DNA of 64,000 bases from contig JALCQR010000001.1 of assembly GCA_022651385.1 (NCBI GenBank), forward strand, positions 288,589-352,588, written 5' to 3'. The stretch is from Clostridia bacterium. GTDB taxonomy: Bacteria > Bacillota > Clostridia > Lachnospirales > Anaerotignaceae. Of the stretch, positions 28,694 through 37,904 are shown in pieces; positions within the stretch are counted from its first letter, which is position 1; each line of letters opens with the position of its first letter. The translations under genes were made by a program, and so were the position numbers. The notes beneath the pieces are model-generated. The model did no database searches. It was given only the letters and a program-made list of their open reading frames with translations, and had not been told where the DNA came from.

Positions 28694-30629
28694 ATCAGCC
28701 GGATTCTGCTTTGGTGTAAACAGGGCCATTCAAGCTGTATATAACGCAATAGGCACAGATGATATTTACACTTACGGTCCGATAATACATAACAAAATAG
28801 TTATTAAAGAACTTGAGGAAAAAGGTGTAAAATGTGTTGATTCCATAGACGGCATAAAAAACGGAACCATTGTGCTTAGATCTCACGGCGTTGGCAAAAA
28901 AGTGTACGACGATATTAACAAAAAAGGACTTAAAATAATAGATGGTACGTGTCCGTTTGTTAAAAAAATACATGACATTGTAAAAGAACAGCATGATATT
29001 GGCAAAAAAATAATTATAATTGGTGATGCCACACATCCTGAGGTAATTGGCATAAACGGTTGGTGTGACAATTCTGCACTAATTGTAGAAAGCGTTGAGG
29101 AAACTGAAAAAATACCAAACGATAACATAAATGAGTACGCTGTTGTTGTTCAGACTACTTTCAGAAAAAGCAAGTTTGATGATATTATTTCTGCAATAAA
29201 AAAACGTATATCAAATTTGTTAATATTTAATACTATTTGTTCGGCAACAAGCAAAAGACAGGCAGAAGCTGTGGAAATTTCATCCAAAGTTGACAAAATG
29301 ATTGTTATTGGTGATAAAAAAAGTTCTAATACACAAAAGCTGTTTGAGATATGCAAAAAAAATTGTAAAAACACAATTAATATTGAAACAATTTCGGATT
29401 TATTGTTGAATATTTTCGATAAAAATGATAAAATCGGTATAACTGCTGGTGCATCTACACCACCAGCGATAATAAAGGAGGTTATTGGTACTATGAGCGA
29501 GAACGAAGTAAAGAATAATAACGAGGAAGAGGAAGTATCATTCCAGCAGATGCTTGACGAGCATTTTGTGACTTTACATACAGGAGATATAGTTACTGGA
29601 TCTGTAATTTCTGTTTCTGAGAATGAAGAAGTTTCCGTAAACCTTGGATATAAGTCAGACGGAATCATTATGAGAGGCGAATACAGCAGTGATCCTAATG
29701 CACTTCCAAGCAAAGACCTTAAACCAGGTGACAAGATTGAAGTTTTTGTGGTAAGAGTAAATGACGGAGACGGAAATGTATTACTTTCTAAAAAACGTAT
29801 TGAGTCTATGAAAGGCTTTGATGATATACAGAAAGCATATGATGAAAAAACTACTGTTGAGGGTAAAGTTACAGATGTTGTAAAGGGCGGCATCATTGCA
29901 GTTGTTAACGGCGTAAGAGTATTCATACCTTCATCACAGGTTTCTAATAGGTTTGTTGATGACCTTAATATATATAAGGGTAAGACTTTAGAATTTAACA
30001 TTATTGAGCTTGACAAAAGCAAACGTCGTATTATTGGCGGACGTAAAGCACTTATTGAAAAAGAATTGGCTGCAAAAAGAGAAGCTATTTTTGCAACTCT
30101 TGAAGCCGGTCAGAAAGTTAAAGGAACAGTTAGCAGAATTACTGATTTTGGTGCTTTTGTAAATCTCGGCGGCATAGACGGCCTTATCCATATCTCAGAA
30201 ATGAGCTGGGGAAGAATTACAAACCCAAGAGAAGTTCTTAAAGAAGGTCAGGAAGTTGAAGTTGTTGTTCTCGACGTAAACAAGGAGAAAGGCAAGATTT
30301 CTCTTTCTCTTAAAAACAATACACCTAATCCATGGGATTCTGTTGCGGAAAAATATCCTGTTGGTTCTATAGTTGAGGGAAAAGTTGTCCGCATGGTACC
30401 TTTCGGTGCATTTGTTGAACTGGAAATTGGTGTTGACGGCCTTGTTCATATTTCTCAGATTGCAAACAAGCATGTTGTTAAACCTGAGGACGAACTTAGT
30501 ATTGGTGAAATAATAAAAGTTAAAGTTCTCGATGTAAACACAGAAGCTAAAAAGATTAGTCTTAGCAAAAAAGAAGCTGATGGTGCTGAAGTACCTACCG
30601 AAACTGCTCAAGAGAAACCTGCTGAATAA
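28674..30629 (+). CDS. ispH: IspH (HMBPP reductase) fused to S1 RNA-binding domains
   Basis: Encodes 651 aa. Residues 1-275 are 4-hydroxy-3-methylbut-2-enyl diphosphate reductase, last step of the MEP isoprenoid pathway, with the three [4Fe-4S] cysteines in [21 protein letters not shown] and FNTICSATS, plus RSHGV and THPEV. Residues from about 290 contain four S1 motifs ([53 protein letters not shown]), resembling ribosomal protein S1. The fusion is common in Clostridia. ATG 28674 is chosen over GTG 28665. An internal ribosome-binding site and ATG (29493) lie at the domain boundary. Confidence 0.95.
   Translation: MKIILAKSAGFCFGVNRAIQAVYNAIGTDDIYTYGPIIHNKIVIKELEEKGVKCVDSIDGIKNGTIVLRSHGVGKKVYDDINKKGLKIIDGTCPFVKKIHDIVKEQHDIGKKIIIIGDATHPEVIGINGWCDNSALIVESVEETEKIPNDNINEYAVVVQTTFRKSKFDDIISAIKKRISNLLIFNTICSATSKRQAEAVEISSKVDKMIVIGDKKSSNTQKLFEICKKNCKNTINIETISDLLLNIFDKNDKIGITAGASTPPAIIKEVIGTMSENEVKNNNEEEEVSFQQMLDEHFVTLHTGDIVTGSVISVSENEEVSVNLGYKSDGIIMRGEYSSDPNALPSKDLKPGDKIEVFVVRVNDGDGNVLLSKKRIESMKGFDDIQKAYDEKTTVEGKVTDVVKGGIIAVVNGVRVFIPSSQVSNRFVDDLNIYKGKTLEFNIIELDKSKRRIIGGRKALIEKELAAKREAIFATLEAGQKVKGTVSRITDFGAFVNLGGIDGLIHISEMSWGRITNPREVLKEGQEVEVVVLDVNKEKGKISLSLKNNTPNPWDSVAEKYPVGSIVEGKVVRMVPFGAFVELEIGVDGLVHISQIANKHVVKPEDELSIGEIIKVKVLDVNTEAKKISLSKKEADGAEVPTETAQEKPAE
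29474..29495 (+). promoter_or_regulatory. Internal ribosome-binding site and ATG at the IspH/S1 junction
   Basis: AAAGGAGG at 29474-29481 lies 11 nt before the in-frame ATG at 29493, which opens [10 protein letters not shown] exactly between the IspH and S1 parts. Initiation here would give a free 378-residue S1 protein. The A/G-rich site encodes IKEV residues, so chance is possible. Confidence 0.5.
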
Positions 30630-30642
30630 AAAAAACAATTCT

Positions 30643-30670
30643 AAGCCCACGTTTATATGTGGGCTTTTTA
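30643..30670 (+). terminator. Terminator after ispH-S1
   Basis: AAGCCCAC paired with GTGGGCTT across an 8-nt loop and followed by a T-run, 13 bp past the stop. Confidence 0.85.
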
Positions 30671-30681
30671 ATTTTGCAATA

Positions 30682-30712
30682 TAAAAACGGCTGCCAAATT
30701 AATGGCAGCCGT
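30682..30712 (-). terminator. Terminator of the minus-strand hypothetical gene
   Basis: Perfect 10-bp inverted repeat ACGGCTGCCA / TGGCAGCCGT. On the minus strand it is followed by a T-run (30682-30686) and lies just beyond the stop of the gene at 30722. Confidence 0.85.
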
Positions 30713-30721
30713 AATAAAAAA

Positions 30722-31132
30722 TCACATTTTTTCTAATTTTATTTCTTTGATTTTCCCTGATGTGTCAACACTAAACGCAATCTTTCCGGCAAGAGAGCTT
30801 TTTACACTCCCTACGTTGAAATCATCGACTATTACTCTGTATTCTGTTTCAGGCTCAAGTTCCATTGTTACCTGAACATCGTCAATGCCCTCAATAGAAA
30901 ATTTTGCGCCTTTATCAGTTGTTATAAAATTATGTACAGCAGCCCCAGGCACTGCCTCAAAAAGAAGCTTGCCATTTTTTTCAAGCCTTGTAATCTCTTC
31001 AAATGTTTTCACATAATAAGTGTCGTCTTTTACCTTAAATGCAGGCACTTTCTGCTTACTTAATGCGAGATAATCTCCAAAACTGATGCTGCCGTCAGAC
31101 TCAAGTCTAATCAATTCTTCTACTACTGCCAT
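30722..31132 (-). CDS. Conserved small protein of unknown function
   Basis: Encodes 136 aa, soluble, acidic, without signal peptide. The first 70 residues (VEELIRLESDGSISFGDYL, FKVKDDTYYVKTFEEITRLEKNG) are followed by a beta-rich second half. Similar proteins are widespread in Clostridia; I recall some being labelled 'endosialidase catalytic beta chain', a name with no visible catalytic basis here. A GGAGG site precedes ATG 31132, and it has its own terminator, so it is a genuine single-gene unit. Confidence 0.7.
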   Translation of the reverse strand: MAVVEELIRLESDGSISFGDYLALSKQKVPAFKVKDDTYYVKTFEEITRLEKNGKLLFEAVPGAAVHNFITTDKGAKFSIEGIDDVQVTMELEPETEYRVIVDDFNVGSVKSSLAGKIAFSVDTSGKIKEIKLEKM

Positions 31133-31300
31133 TTTTTATTAAGCCTCCTAATTTGATGATTGTGCTTCATCAGCGGTTATGGCTTTATTATAACAATTTT
31201 CATTCATTTTGTATATAACTAATTCTAAATTCTTTTTATTGACATTTATACCTAAGAAGTAGTATATTTTTCAATAAAAATATAATGTTTGGAGGTAAAC

Positions 31301-32686
31301 ATGAAAGAGAAAAATGAATACGTTTGTACAAACTGCGGCAATACATCTCCGAAATGGATGGGTGTATGCCCAAGGTGTCATGAATTTAATACTTTTGTAG
31401 AACGGACTGTTCAAAGTAAAACCTCCGGAGCAACGAAAAATAAGAGAAGCTCATCACGTGTTTTAAGACTGAGAGCGGCCAAAAGCGGTGAAAATAACCG
31501 CATAATTACGGGCATAAACGAATTTGACCGAGTGCTTGGAGGAGGAATAGTACGTGATTCCGTAATAATACTTACTTCGCCTCCTGGAGGCGGAAAATCA
31601 ACTTTAACTCTTGCGGTGGCAAATGCCGCGGCAAAACAGGGGCTTAGTGTGCTATATGCATCAGGAGAGGAAAGCGAAAGCCAAATTAAAAGCCGTGCCG
31701 ACAGAATACTTGACAGCATTAATGATAATGTTTGGCTAATGGCTGACAACAGTATGGATAATGTATTGCTTGCCGCCGAAAAGACATCAGCAGACATTGT
31801 TATAGTAGATTCAATTCAGACGTTTGCGCTTTCTGAATTTCTTCCTGCAAGAGCGGGAAATCCGACTCAGACAATGGAATGTGCCGGAGAGCTTGTACGT
31901 CTTGCAAAAGACGGCTCAAGGCCAGTTGCTGTAATTATTATAGGCCAGATGAATAAATCAGACGAGCTTGCAGGTCTTAGGTCATTGGAACATTTATGCG
32001 ATACCGTGCTTATTATAGACGGAAACAATGAGGACGAGCTTAGGAGTATAATGGCTACCAAAAACCGCTTCGGGAGTACAGGAGAAATGGGATTTTTCTC
32101 AATGACAGAAAACGGGCTTGTGTCAATTGACAATCCATCGGAATATTTTCTCGTTAGCAGGGACGACGGTGAATTTGTTAGCGGAAGTGCCGTTGCTGTT
32201 GTACGTGAAGGCTCAAGGCCTATTATAACCGAAATTGAAAGTTTGGTTTCAAGGTCATTTACACCATATCCGGCAAGAATAGGGGAATCTTTAAAAAGGG
32301 AGCAGCTTAATACACTTATTTCCATACTTGAGCAAAGATGCAGCATAAATCTTTTTGACAAAAACGTAGTGGTAAAGGCGGCAGGCGGGCTTAAGCTAAA
32401 AGAACCTTCTTCAAATCTTGCAATTTTGATGAGTATTGCTTCCTCGTTTTACAACAAACCGCTTTCAAGCAAAACTGCTTTTATATCAGATGTGGGGCTT
32501 ACGGGAGAACTTAGGAAAGTACCTTCAACAGAATTGAGAATAAAGGAGCTTGACAGAATTGGATTTGAAAAGGTATACATATCATTTGACGCATTAAAAA
32601 ACATAAAAGGCAAAAAAACTATGAATATTGAAATTATAGGCAAAAAGTATCTTTCTCAAGTAATAGGAGATGTTTTTAAACGATAA
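31301..32686 (+). CDS. radA: DNA repair protein RadA (Sms)
   Basis: Encodes 461 aa. A zinc finger (C9, C12, C23, C26) is followed by a RecA-like ATPase with Walker A SPPGGGKST, then the RadA-specific KNRFG motif and a C-terminal Lon-protease-like domain. RadA drives branch migration during recombination and transformation. ATG 31301 follows GGAGG at correct distance; the in-frame extension to 31289 is not used. Confidence 0.96.
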   Translation: MKEKNEYVCTNCGNTSPKWMGVCPRCHEFNTFVERTVQSKTSGATKNKRSSSRVLRLRAAKSGENNRIITGINEFDRVLGGGIVRDSVIILTSPPGGGKSTLTLAVANAAAKQGLSVLYASGEESESQIKSRADRILDSINDNVWLMADNSMDNVLLAAEKTSADIVIVDSIQTFALSEFLPARAGNPTQTMECAGELVRLAKDGSRPVAVIIIGQMNKSDELAGLRSLEHLCDTVLIIDGNNEDELRSIMATKNRFGSTGEMGFFSMTENGLVSIDNPSEYFLVSRDDGEFVSGSAVAVVREGSRPIITEIESLVSRSFTPYPARIGESLKREQLNTLISILEQRCSINLFDKNVVVKAAGGLKLKEPSSNLAILMSIASSFYNKPLSSKTAFISDVGLTGELRKVPSTELRIKELDRIGFEKVYISFDALKNIKGKKTMNIEIIGKKYLSQVIGDVFKR

Positions 32687-32734
32687 AGACGCATGGTATA
32701 AGCGATACTTATGGCAGGTGTAAATAAAATATAG

Positions 32735-32763
32735 TTTACTAATGTGTATACATATATTATAAT
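32735..32763 (+). promoter_or_regulatory. Candidate pyc promoter with TGTATACA palindrome
   Basis: TTTACT at 32735-32740, a 17-nt spacer and TATAAT at 32758-32763. The spacer contains the 8-bp palindrome TGTATACA (32745-32752). A second TTTACT (32839-32844) followed by TGTATACA (32848-32855) lies 103 bp downstream, just before the gene, suggesting a pair of regulator sites. Confidence 0.5.
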
Positions 32764-32892
32764 GTCAATTAGTAACTAATTTACTGTTTTGGTAAAAAAT
32801 ATTACGTTTTACAGAATGGTAGAGTTTTATTTTTTCTATTTACTATATGTATACAGTAGACCAAAATGTTTGAAACCGGAGGGAGAAAGGAA

Positions 32893-35800
32893 ATGGAAAT
32901 TAACGAGATCAAAAAATTCAGACGAGTTCTCGTTGCCAACAGGGGCGAGATTGCCATCCGAGTTTACAGAGCACTTAACGAACTTGGTATTACAACAATA
33001 GGTGTTTATTCAAAGGAGGATAAATACTCACTTTTCAGAACAAAGGCTGACGAATCATATGAACTTGATAGAAGCAAAGGCGCTATAGATGCATATCTTG
33101 ATATACCTGGAATAATTAAAATAGCTAAAGAAAAAGGTGCTGATGCTATACATCCGGGGTATGGATTTCTTTCTGAAAACCCAGATTTTGTAAAAGCCTG
33201 CAAAGAAAACGGAATTGTATTTATTGGCCCTGATGAGGAATCAATGAATGCAATGGGAGATAAGATTTCAGCTAAAAAAATGGCGATAGAATGTAATGTG
33301 CCTATTATACCGGGAATCGATCATGCTCTTGAAGACGAAAAAGAAGCTATCCAAATAGCTGAGAAAATAGGATATCCTGTAATGCTTAAAGCCTCAAACG
33401 GCGGCGGCGGACGCGGCATGAGGATTGTTGACAAACCGGAAGACATGCCGAGAGAATATCAGGAAGCCAGAAATGAATCAAAAAAAGCTTTCGGTTCAGA
33501 ACAGATATTTATAGAAAAATATTTAAAAAATCCAAAACATGTGGAAGTACAGATACTTGGAGACAAATTCGGAAACATAGTACATCTTTATGACCGTGAC
33601 TGTTCTGTACAGAGAAGACACCAGAAAGTTATAGAGTATGCTCCTGCTTTTACAATAAGACAGGAAGTAAGAGAAAGAATATTTACTGATGCTGTAAAAC
33701 TTGCAAAGCATGTTAAATATAAAAATGCCGGTACTCTTGAATTTTTAATAGATGCCGACCAAAATTACTATTTTATTGAGATGAATCCTCGTATACAGGT
33801 TGAGCATACCGTATCTGAAATGATAACAGGAATTGATATAGTGAGAAGCCAAGTTCTTGTTGCCGAGGGCTATGCTCTTAATTCTGACGAAATAGGTATT
33901 AATAGTCAGGAAAGCATACCGTGTGTCGGTTATGCAATACAGATGAGGGTTACAACAGAAGATCCTTCAAACAACTTTTTGCCTGATACAGGAAAGATAA
34001 CCGTTTACCGTTCAGCTGCCGGAAACGGAATACGTCTTGACGGCGGAACGGCTTACACAGGTGCTGAAATAACACCGTTTTATGACAGCCTTCTTGTAAA
34101 AATTGTAGCTCATGACAGAGACTTTGCTATCTGTACCAAAAAGGCCGTAAGAGCGCTTCAGGAAACGCGAATAAGAGGCGTTAAGACAAATATACCATTC
34201 CTTATTAACGTGCTTAAAAACGAGACATTTGTTAAAGGATTATGTACAACTACATTTATTGAAAATACACCGGAGCTTTTTGACATAGAACTCAGCTCTG
34301 ACCGAGCTACTAAAATGGCAGAGTATATCGGAAACAAAATGGTAAATGAGATAACAATGCCAAAGCCTGATCTTAAAGACACTCCTGCTCCTAAACTACT
34401 TGATATTGGTGAATTTACCGGAAGCAGGGACGAATTCCTGAAACTTGGTGCTAAAGACTTTACACAGAAAATACTGAAAGATGACAGACTTTACATAACC
34501 GATACAACAATGCGTGATGCTCACCAGTCATTGATGGCTACAAGAATGAGAACAAAAGACCTTGTAAAAGCAGCGCCTCTTACAAACCAAGTTATGAGAA
34601 ATGCATTTTCAGTTGAGGCTTGGGGCGGAGCAACATTCGATGTTGCCTACAGATTCCTTAAAGAATCCCCTTGGGTAAGGCTCGAAAAACTAAGAGAAGC
34701 AATGCCTAATACTCTTATACAGATGCTTATGAGAGCGGCAAACGCAGTTGGCTACAGCAACTATCCGGACAATGTTGTAAGTGAATTTATAAAACTTTCG
34801 GCTGAAAGAGGCGTTGATGTATTTAGAATTTTCGACAGTCTTAACTGGCTTGAAAATATGAAAATGCCTATTGAGGAAGCACTTAAAACAGGCAAGATTG
34901 TTGAAGGTGCAATTTGTTATACCGGCGACATAATGAATCCTCATGAGAAAAAATATACAATTGATTATTATCTTAAGAAGGCAAAAGAACTTGAGGCTAT
35001 GGGATGTCATATTTTTGCAATCAAGGATATGGCAGGACTTCTTAAGCCATATGCTGCAAAAGAACTTTTTACGGCTCTTAAATCGGAGCTTAAAATACCT
35101 GTACATCTTCATACCCATGACTCAACAGGAAACGGCGTAAGCACAATTTTAATGGCGGCTGAGGCGGGAGTTGATATTGCTGATACAGCTATAGAAGCAA
35201 TGTCAAGCCTTACAAGCCAGCCTTCAATGAACTCGGTTGTTGAGGCACTTAAAGGCACAAAGAGAGATACAAAGCTTGACGGAAACGAGCTTGCAAAACT
35301 AAGCAAATACTATGCCGAAGTAAGAAAAGTTTACTATGGCTTTGAAAGCGGCATGCGTACTCCAAACACGGATATTTACAGATACGAGATTCCGGGAGGA
35401 CAGTATTCAAATCTTCTTGCTCAGGTCAAGGCTATGGGCGAGGAAGACAGCTTTGACCATATAAAAGAGCTTTATAAACAGGCAAACCAGCTCTTCGGCA
35501 ATATTATAAAAGTTACACCTACAGCAAAAATTGTTGGCGATATGGCTATATTTATGCAGAAAAACGGCCTTAACAAAGACAATATACTTACAAAGGGGAA
35601 AGACCTTTCATATCCTGCTTCCGTAATTGATTATTTTTCAGGAATGGTCGGCCAGCCTGACGGCGGTTTCCCTAAGGAACTTCAAAAGATTGTGCTTAAG
35701 AACAAAAAACCTCTTTCAGACAGAGCTGGGAAAACACTTCCGCCTGCCGATTTTAAGGCAATAAAAAAACATATTATGGAATATAATAATATATCAGCTG

Positions 35801-36339
35801 ATAGGGTAAATGACAGAAATATAATAAGCTATGCCCTTTATCCAAAGGTTTATGATGATTTCTGCAAACATCTCGAATATTACAAAGATGTATCAAGACT
35901 TGAAAGTCATGTATTTTTCTACGGACTTAAAAAGGGCGAGGAAACAATTGTACAGCTTGGAAAAGGAAAAGACCTTACAATCCGATTTGTTGACATGACA
36001 GAGCCTAACGACGAAGGTGTAAGAACACTTACATTTGAGATAAATGGCATTACGCGCGAAATAAATATCGTAGACAAAAAACAAGAGGAGAGTATTATTA
36101 AACACCCAAAAGCTGAAAAGGGAAATCCCAGACAGGTTGGCTCACCTATACCGGGAACGATAAGCAAGGTAAACGTAAAAGTTGGTGACCACATAGAAAA
36201 AAACAGCCAGCTGATTACTGTTGAAGCAATGAAATTGGAGACATCTATACTTTCTACAATAGACGGCATTGTCAAAGAAGTTCTTGTAAAAGAGGGCGAC
36301 AAGGTTGCTATTGAGGACCTATTAATAGTATTTGAATAA
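32893..36339 (+). CDS. pyc: Pyruvate carboxylase
   Basis: Encodes 1148 aa, the full-length single-chain enzyme. Order of domains: biotin carboxylase (about 12-460; RRVLVANRGEIAIRVYRA, GGGGRGMR), carboxyltransferase (about 535-810; DTTMRDAHQSLMATRMRT, with metal-binding HLHTHD), and biotin carrier (last 75 residues) with VEAMKLE and Lys1114 as the biotinylated residue. It makes oxaloacetate from pyruvate, bicarbonate and ATP. ATG 32893 follows GAGAAAGG; the in-frame ATG 32866 would add nine residues. A terminator follows. Confidence 0.96.
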   Translation: MEINEIKKFRRVLVANRGEIAIRVYRALNELGITTIGVYSKEDKYSLFRTKADESYELDRSKGAIDAYLDIPGIIKIAKEKGADAIHPGYGFLSENPDFVKACKENGIVFIGPDEESMNAMGDKISAKKMAIECNVPIIPGIDHALEDEKEAIQIAEKIGYPVMLKASNGGGGRGMRIVDKPEDMPREYQEARNESKKAFGSEQIFIEKYLKNPKHVEVQILGDKFGNIVHLYDRDCSVQRRHQKVIEYAPAFTIRQEVRERIFTDAVKLAKHVKYKNAGTLEFLIDADQNYYFIEMNPRIQVEHTVSEMITGIDIVRSQVLVAEGYALNSDEIGINSQESIPCVGYAIQMRVTTEDPSNNFLPDTGKITVYRSAAGNGIRLDGGTAYTGAEITPFYDSLLVKIVAHDRDFAICTKKAVRALQETRIRGVKTNIPFLINVLKNETFVKGLCTTTFIENTPELFDIELSSDRATKMAEYIGNKMVNEITMPKPDLKDTPAPKLLDIGEFTGSRDEFLKLGAKDFTQKILKDDRLYITDTTMRDAHQSLMATRMRTKDLVKAAPLTNQVMRNAFSVEAWGGATFDVAYRFLKESPWVRLEKLREAMPNTLIQMLMRAANAVGYSNYPDNVVSEFIKLSAERGVDVFRIFDSLNWLENMKMPIEEALKTGKIVEGAICYTGDIMNPHEKKYTIDYYLKKAKELEAMGCHIFAIKDMAGLLKPYAAKELFTALKSELKIPVHLHTHDSTGNGVSTILMAAEAGVDIADTAIEAMSSLTSQPSMNSVVEALKGTKRDTKLDGNELAKLSKYYAEVRKVYYGFESGMRTPNTDIYRYEIPGGQYSNLLAQVKAMGEEDSFDHIKELYKQANQLFGNIIKVTPTAKIVGDMAIFMQKNGLNKDNILTKGKDLSYPASVIDYFSGMVGQPDGGFPKELQKIVLKNKKPLSDRAGKTLPPADFKAIKKHIMEYNNISADRVNDRNIISYALYPKVYDDFCKHLEYYKDVSRLESHVFFYGLKKGEETIVQLGKGKDLTIRFVDMTEPNDEGVRTLTFEINGITREINIVDKKQEESIIKHPKAEKGNPRQVGSPIPGTISKVNVKVGDHIEKNSQLITVEAMKLETSILSTIDGIVKEVLVKEGDKVAIEDLLIVFE

Positions 36340-36350
36340 TTACAGCTTTT

Positions 36351-36384
36351 AAAACATCCGCTTTTTTTAGGCGGATGTTTTTTT
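36351..36384 (+). terminator. Terminator after pyc
   Basis: AAACATCCGC paired with GCGGATGTTT, followed by a T-run, 12 bp past the pyc stop. Confidence 0.88.
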
Positions 36385-36500
36385 GAATTAATTAGTCTTC
36401 AAGCAATTATATATAGATTTTTGATTTAAAACTTATATTTTATCCTTTTGCGGTTTTATTTATGATATAATGTTTCCAATATATATGAGGAGAAACAAAA

Positions 36501-37088
36501 ATGGCTAAAAAAAATTCAAGAAACACAAAAGGCCGCATTGTTTCAGCGGCATGGGAACTATTTTATGAACAGGGGTACGATGACACAACGGTTGAAGAAA
36601 TAATAGAAAAGTCACATACATCCAAAGGCTCGTTTTATCATTATTTTGAGGGCAAAGACGCTCTTTTGAGTTCTCTTTCGTATCTTTTTGATGAGAAATA
36701 CCAAGAGCTAATGGAAACCATGGATGATACAATGAACAGCTTTGAAAAGCTTATGTATATAAACAGAGAAGTATTGAAAATGATAGACACACGCATATCT
36801 CTTGACCTTTTGGCAAGGCTTTATTCGACTCAGCTTGTTACTAAAGGAGAAAAGCACCTTCTTGACCATAATAGAGTATATTATAAATTATTAAGGCAAA
36901 TTGTCCTTCAGGGCCAGCAGAGGGGAGAACTCAGAGACGATATGTCTGTAGGTGACATTGTTAAAGTATATGCCATGTGTGAAAGGGCTCTGCTCTATGA
37001 TTGGTGCATATGTAACGGTGAATATTCACTTGCTGACTATTCAGCAAAAACATTGCCGCTTCTTATGCAGGCATATAAAAAACAATAA
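36501..37088 (+). CDS. TetR/AcrR-family transcription regulator
   Basis: Encodes 195 aa. Residues 10-56 form a TetR helix-turn-helix: RIVSAAWELFYEQGYDDTTVEEI followed by SKGSFYHYFEGKDALL. The C-terminal ligand domain is not diagnostic. It is a single-gene unit between terminators, downstream of pyc and upstream of the methionine genes. No neighbouring transporter or divergent gene suggests its target. Confidence 0.88.
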   Translation: MAKKNSRNTKGRIVSAAWELFYEQGYDDTTVEEIIEKSHTSKGSFYHYFEGKDALLSSLSYLFDEKYQELMETMDDTMNSFEKLMYINREVLKMIDTRISLDLLARLYSTQLVTKGEKHLLDHNRVYYKLLRQIVLQGQQRGELRDDMSVGDIVKVYAMCERALLYDWCICNGEYSLADYSAKTLPLLMQAYKKQ

Positions 37089-37126
37089 CATTTAAAATAA
37101 AAAGGGATTATATTTATGTAGTTTTT

Positions 37127-37155
37127 AGCAGGATTTTTAGAAGTCCTGCTTTTTT
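37127..37155 (+). terminator. Terminator after the TetR gene
   Basis: AGCAGGA paired with TCCTGCT across a 10-nt loop, with a T-run following. Confidence 0.85.
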
Positions 37156-37223
37156 ATGTAGTAAAATCGCTTTAAATGTGTTAAAATATTTCCTAATTAT
37201 TTTTTTTGAAGGAAGGTGCTGAT

Positions 37224-37904
37224 TTGAGAGGCACTCTAAATAACATAAACCGCCGCGAGGTTTTGAAGTATCTTGGATACAAAGGCGGCAAAATAGATGA
37301 AAAAACAGAAAACGACATAGAAAAAATATCTCAAAAGGTAATAGAGATTTCAATGCCTTTGGTTACATTTAAAATTATGGATATTGACAGAAAATATGGA
37401 TTTGCACTTAATGGCACAAATTTTATACCAAAGGGAAAAGATATTAAAGAAATGCTTAAATACTGTGATAAATGTATTATAATGGCGGCAACCCTTGGGA
37501 TGAATATTGAAAAAGAGTTAAGGACAAAACAAATATCGGATATGTATTCAGCAGTAATTATGGATAGCTGTGCCAGTACGGCAATAGAAAATGTATGTGA
37601 TAATTTTCAAGAAATGCTTGAAAATAAGTATATATCTCAGGGGCTTTTTATTACGGACAGGTTTTCTCCGGGCTATGGCGACATGCCGTTTTATCAGCAA
37701 AAGGAATTATGCGCACTTTTGCAGACTGAAAAAACAATTGGCGTAAGTCTTAGCTCAAGCGGAATAATGATACCGAGAAAAACAGTAACAGCAATAATGG
37801 GAATTTCAAACGTTAAGCCAAAAAGAAGATTAAGTTGTGAGAAATGTTCTATGTTTGAAAACTGTGATTATCGAAAGGGAGGAAATTATTGTGGCAGGGT
37901 TTAA
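37224..37904 (+). CDS. Methionine synthase activation-domain protein (separate gene)
   Basis: Encodes 226 aa with a TTG start 7 nt after GGAAGG. It resembles the C-terminal AdoMet-binding reactivation domain of cobalamin-dependent methionine synthase: the RFSPGYGDMP motif and GVSLSSSGIMIPRKTVTAIMG are characteristic. A cysteine-rich tail (C-x2-C, then C, C) ends the protein. It overlaps metH by 14 bp. The MetH next door lacks this domain, so this protein presumably restores oxidised cobalamin on MetH in trans. Confidence 0.88.
   Translation: MRGTLNNINRREVLKYLGYKGGKIDEKTENDIEKISQKVIEISMPLVTFKIMDIDRKYGFALNGTNFIPKGKDIKEMLKYCDKCIIMAATLGMNIEKELRTKQISDMYSAVIMDSCASTAIENVCDNFQEMLENKYISQGLFITDRFSPGYGDMPFYQQKELCALLQTEKTIGVSLSSSGIMIPRKTVTAIMGISNVKPKRRLSCEKCSMFENCDYRKGGNYCGRV

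Noticed and set aside
32789..33001. 70-codon plus-strand frame overlapping the pyc start
   Set aside because: It lies in the pyc promoter and overlaps the conserved N-terminus of pyruvate carboxylase in another frame.
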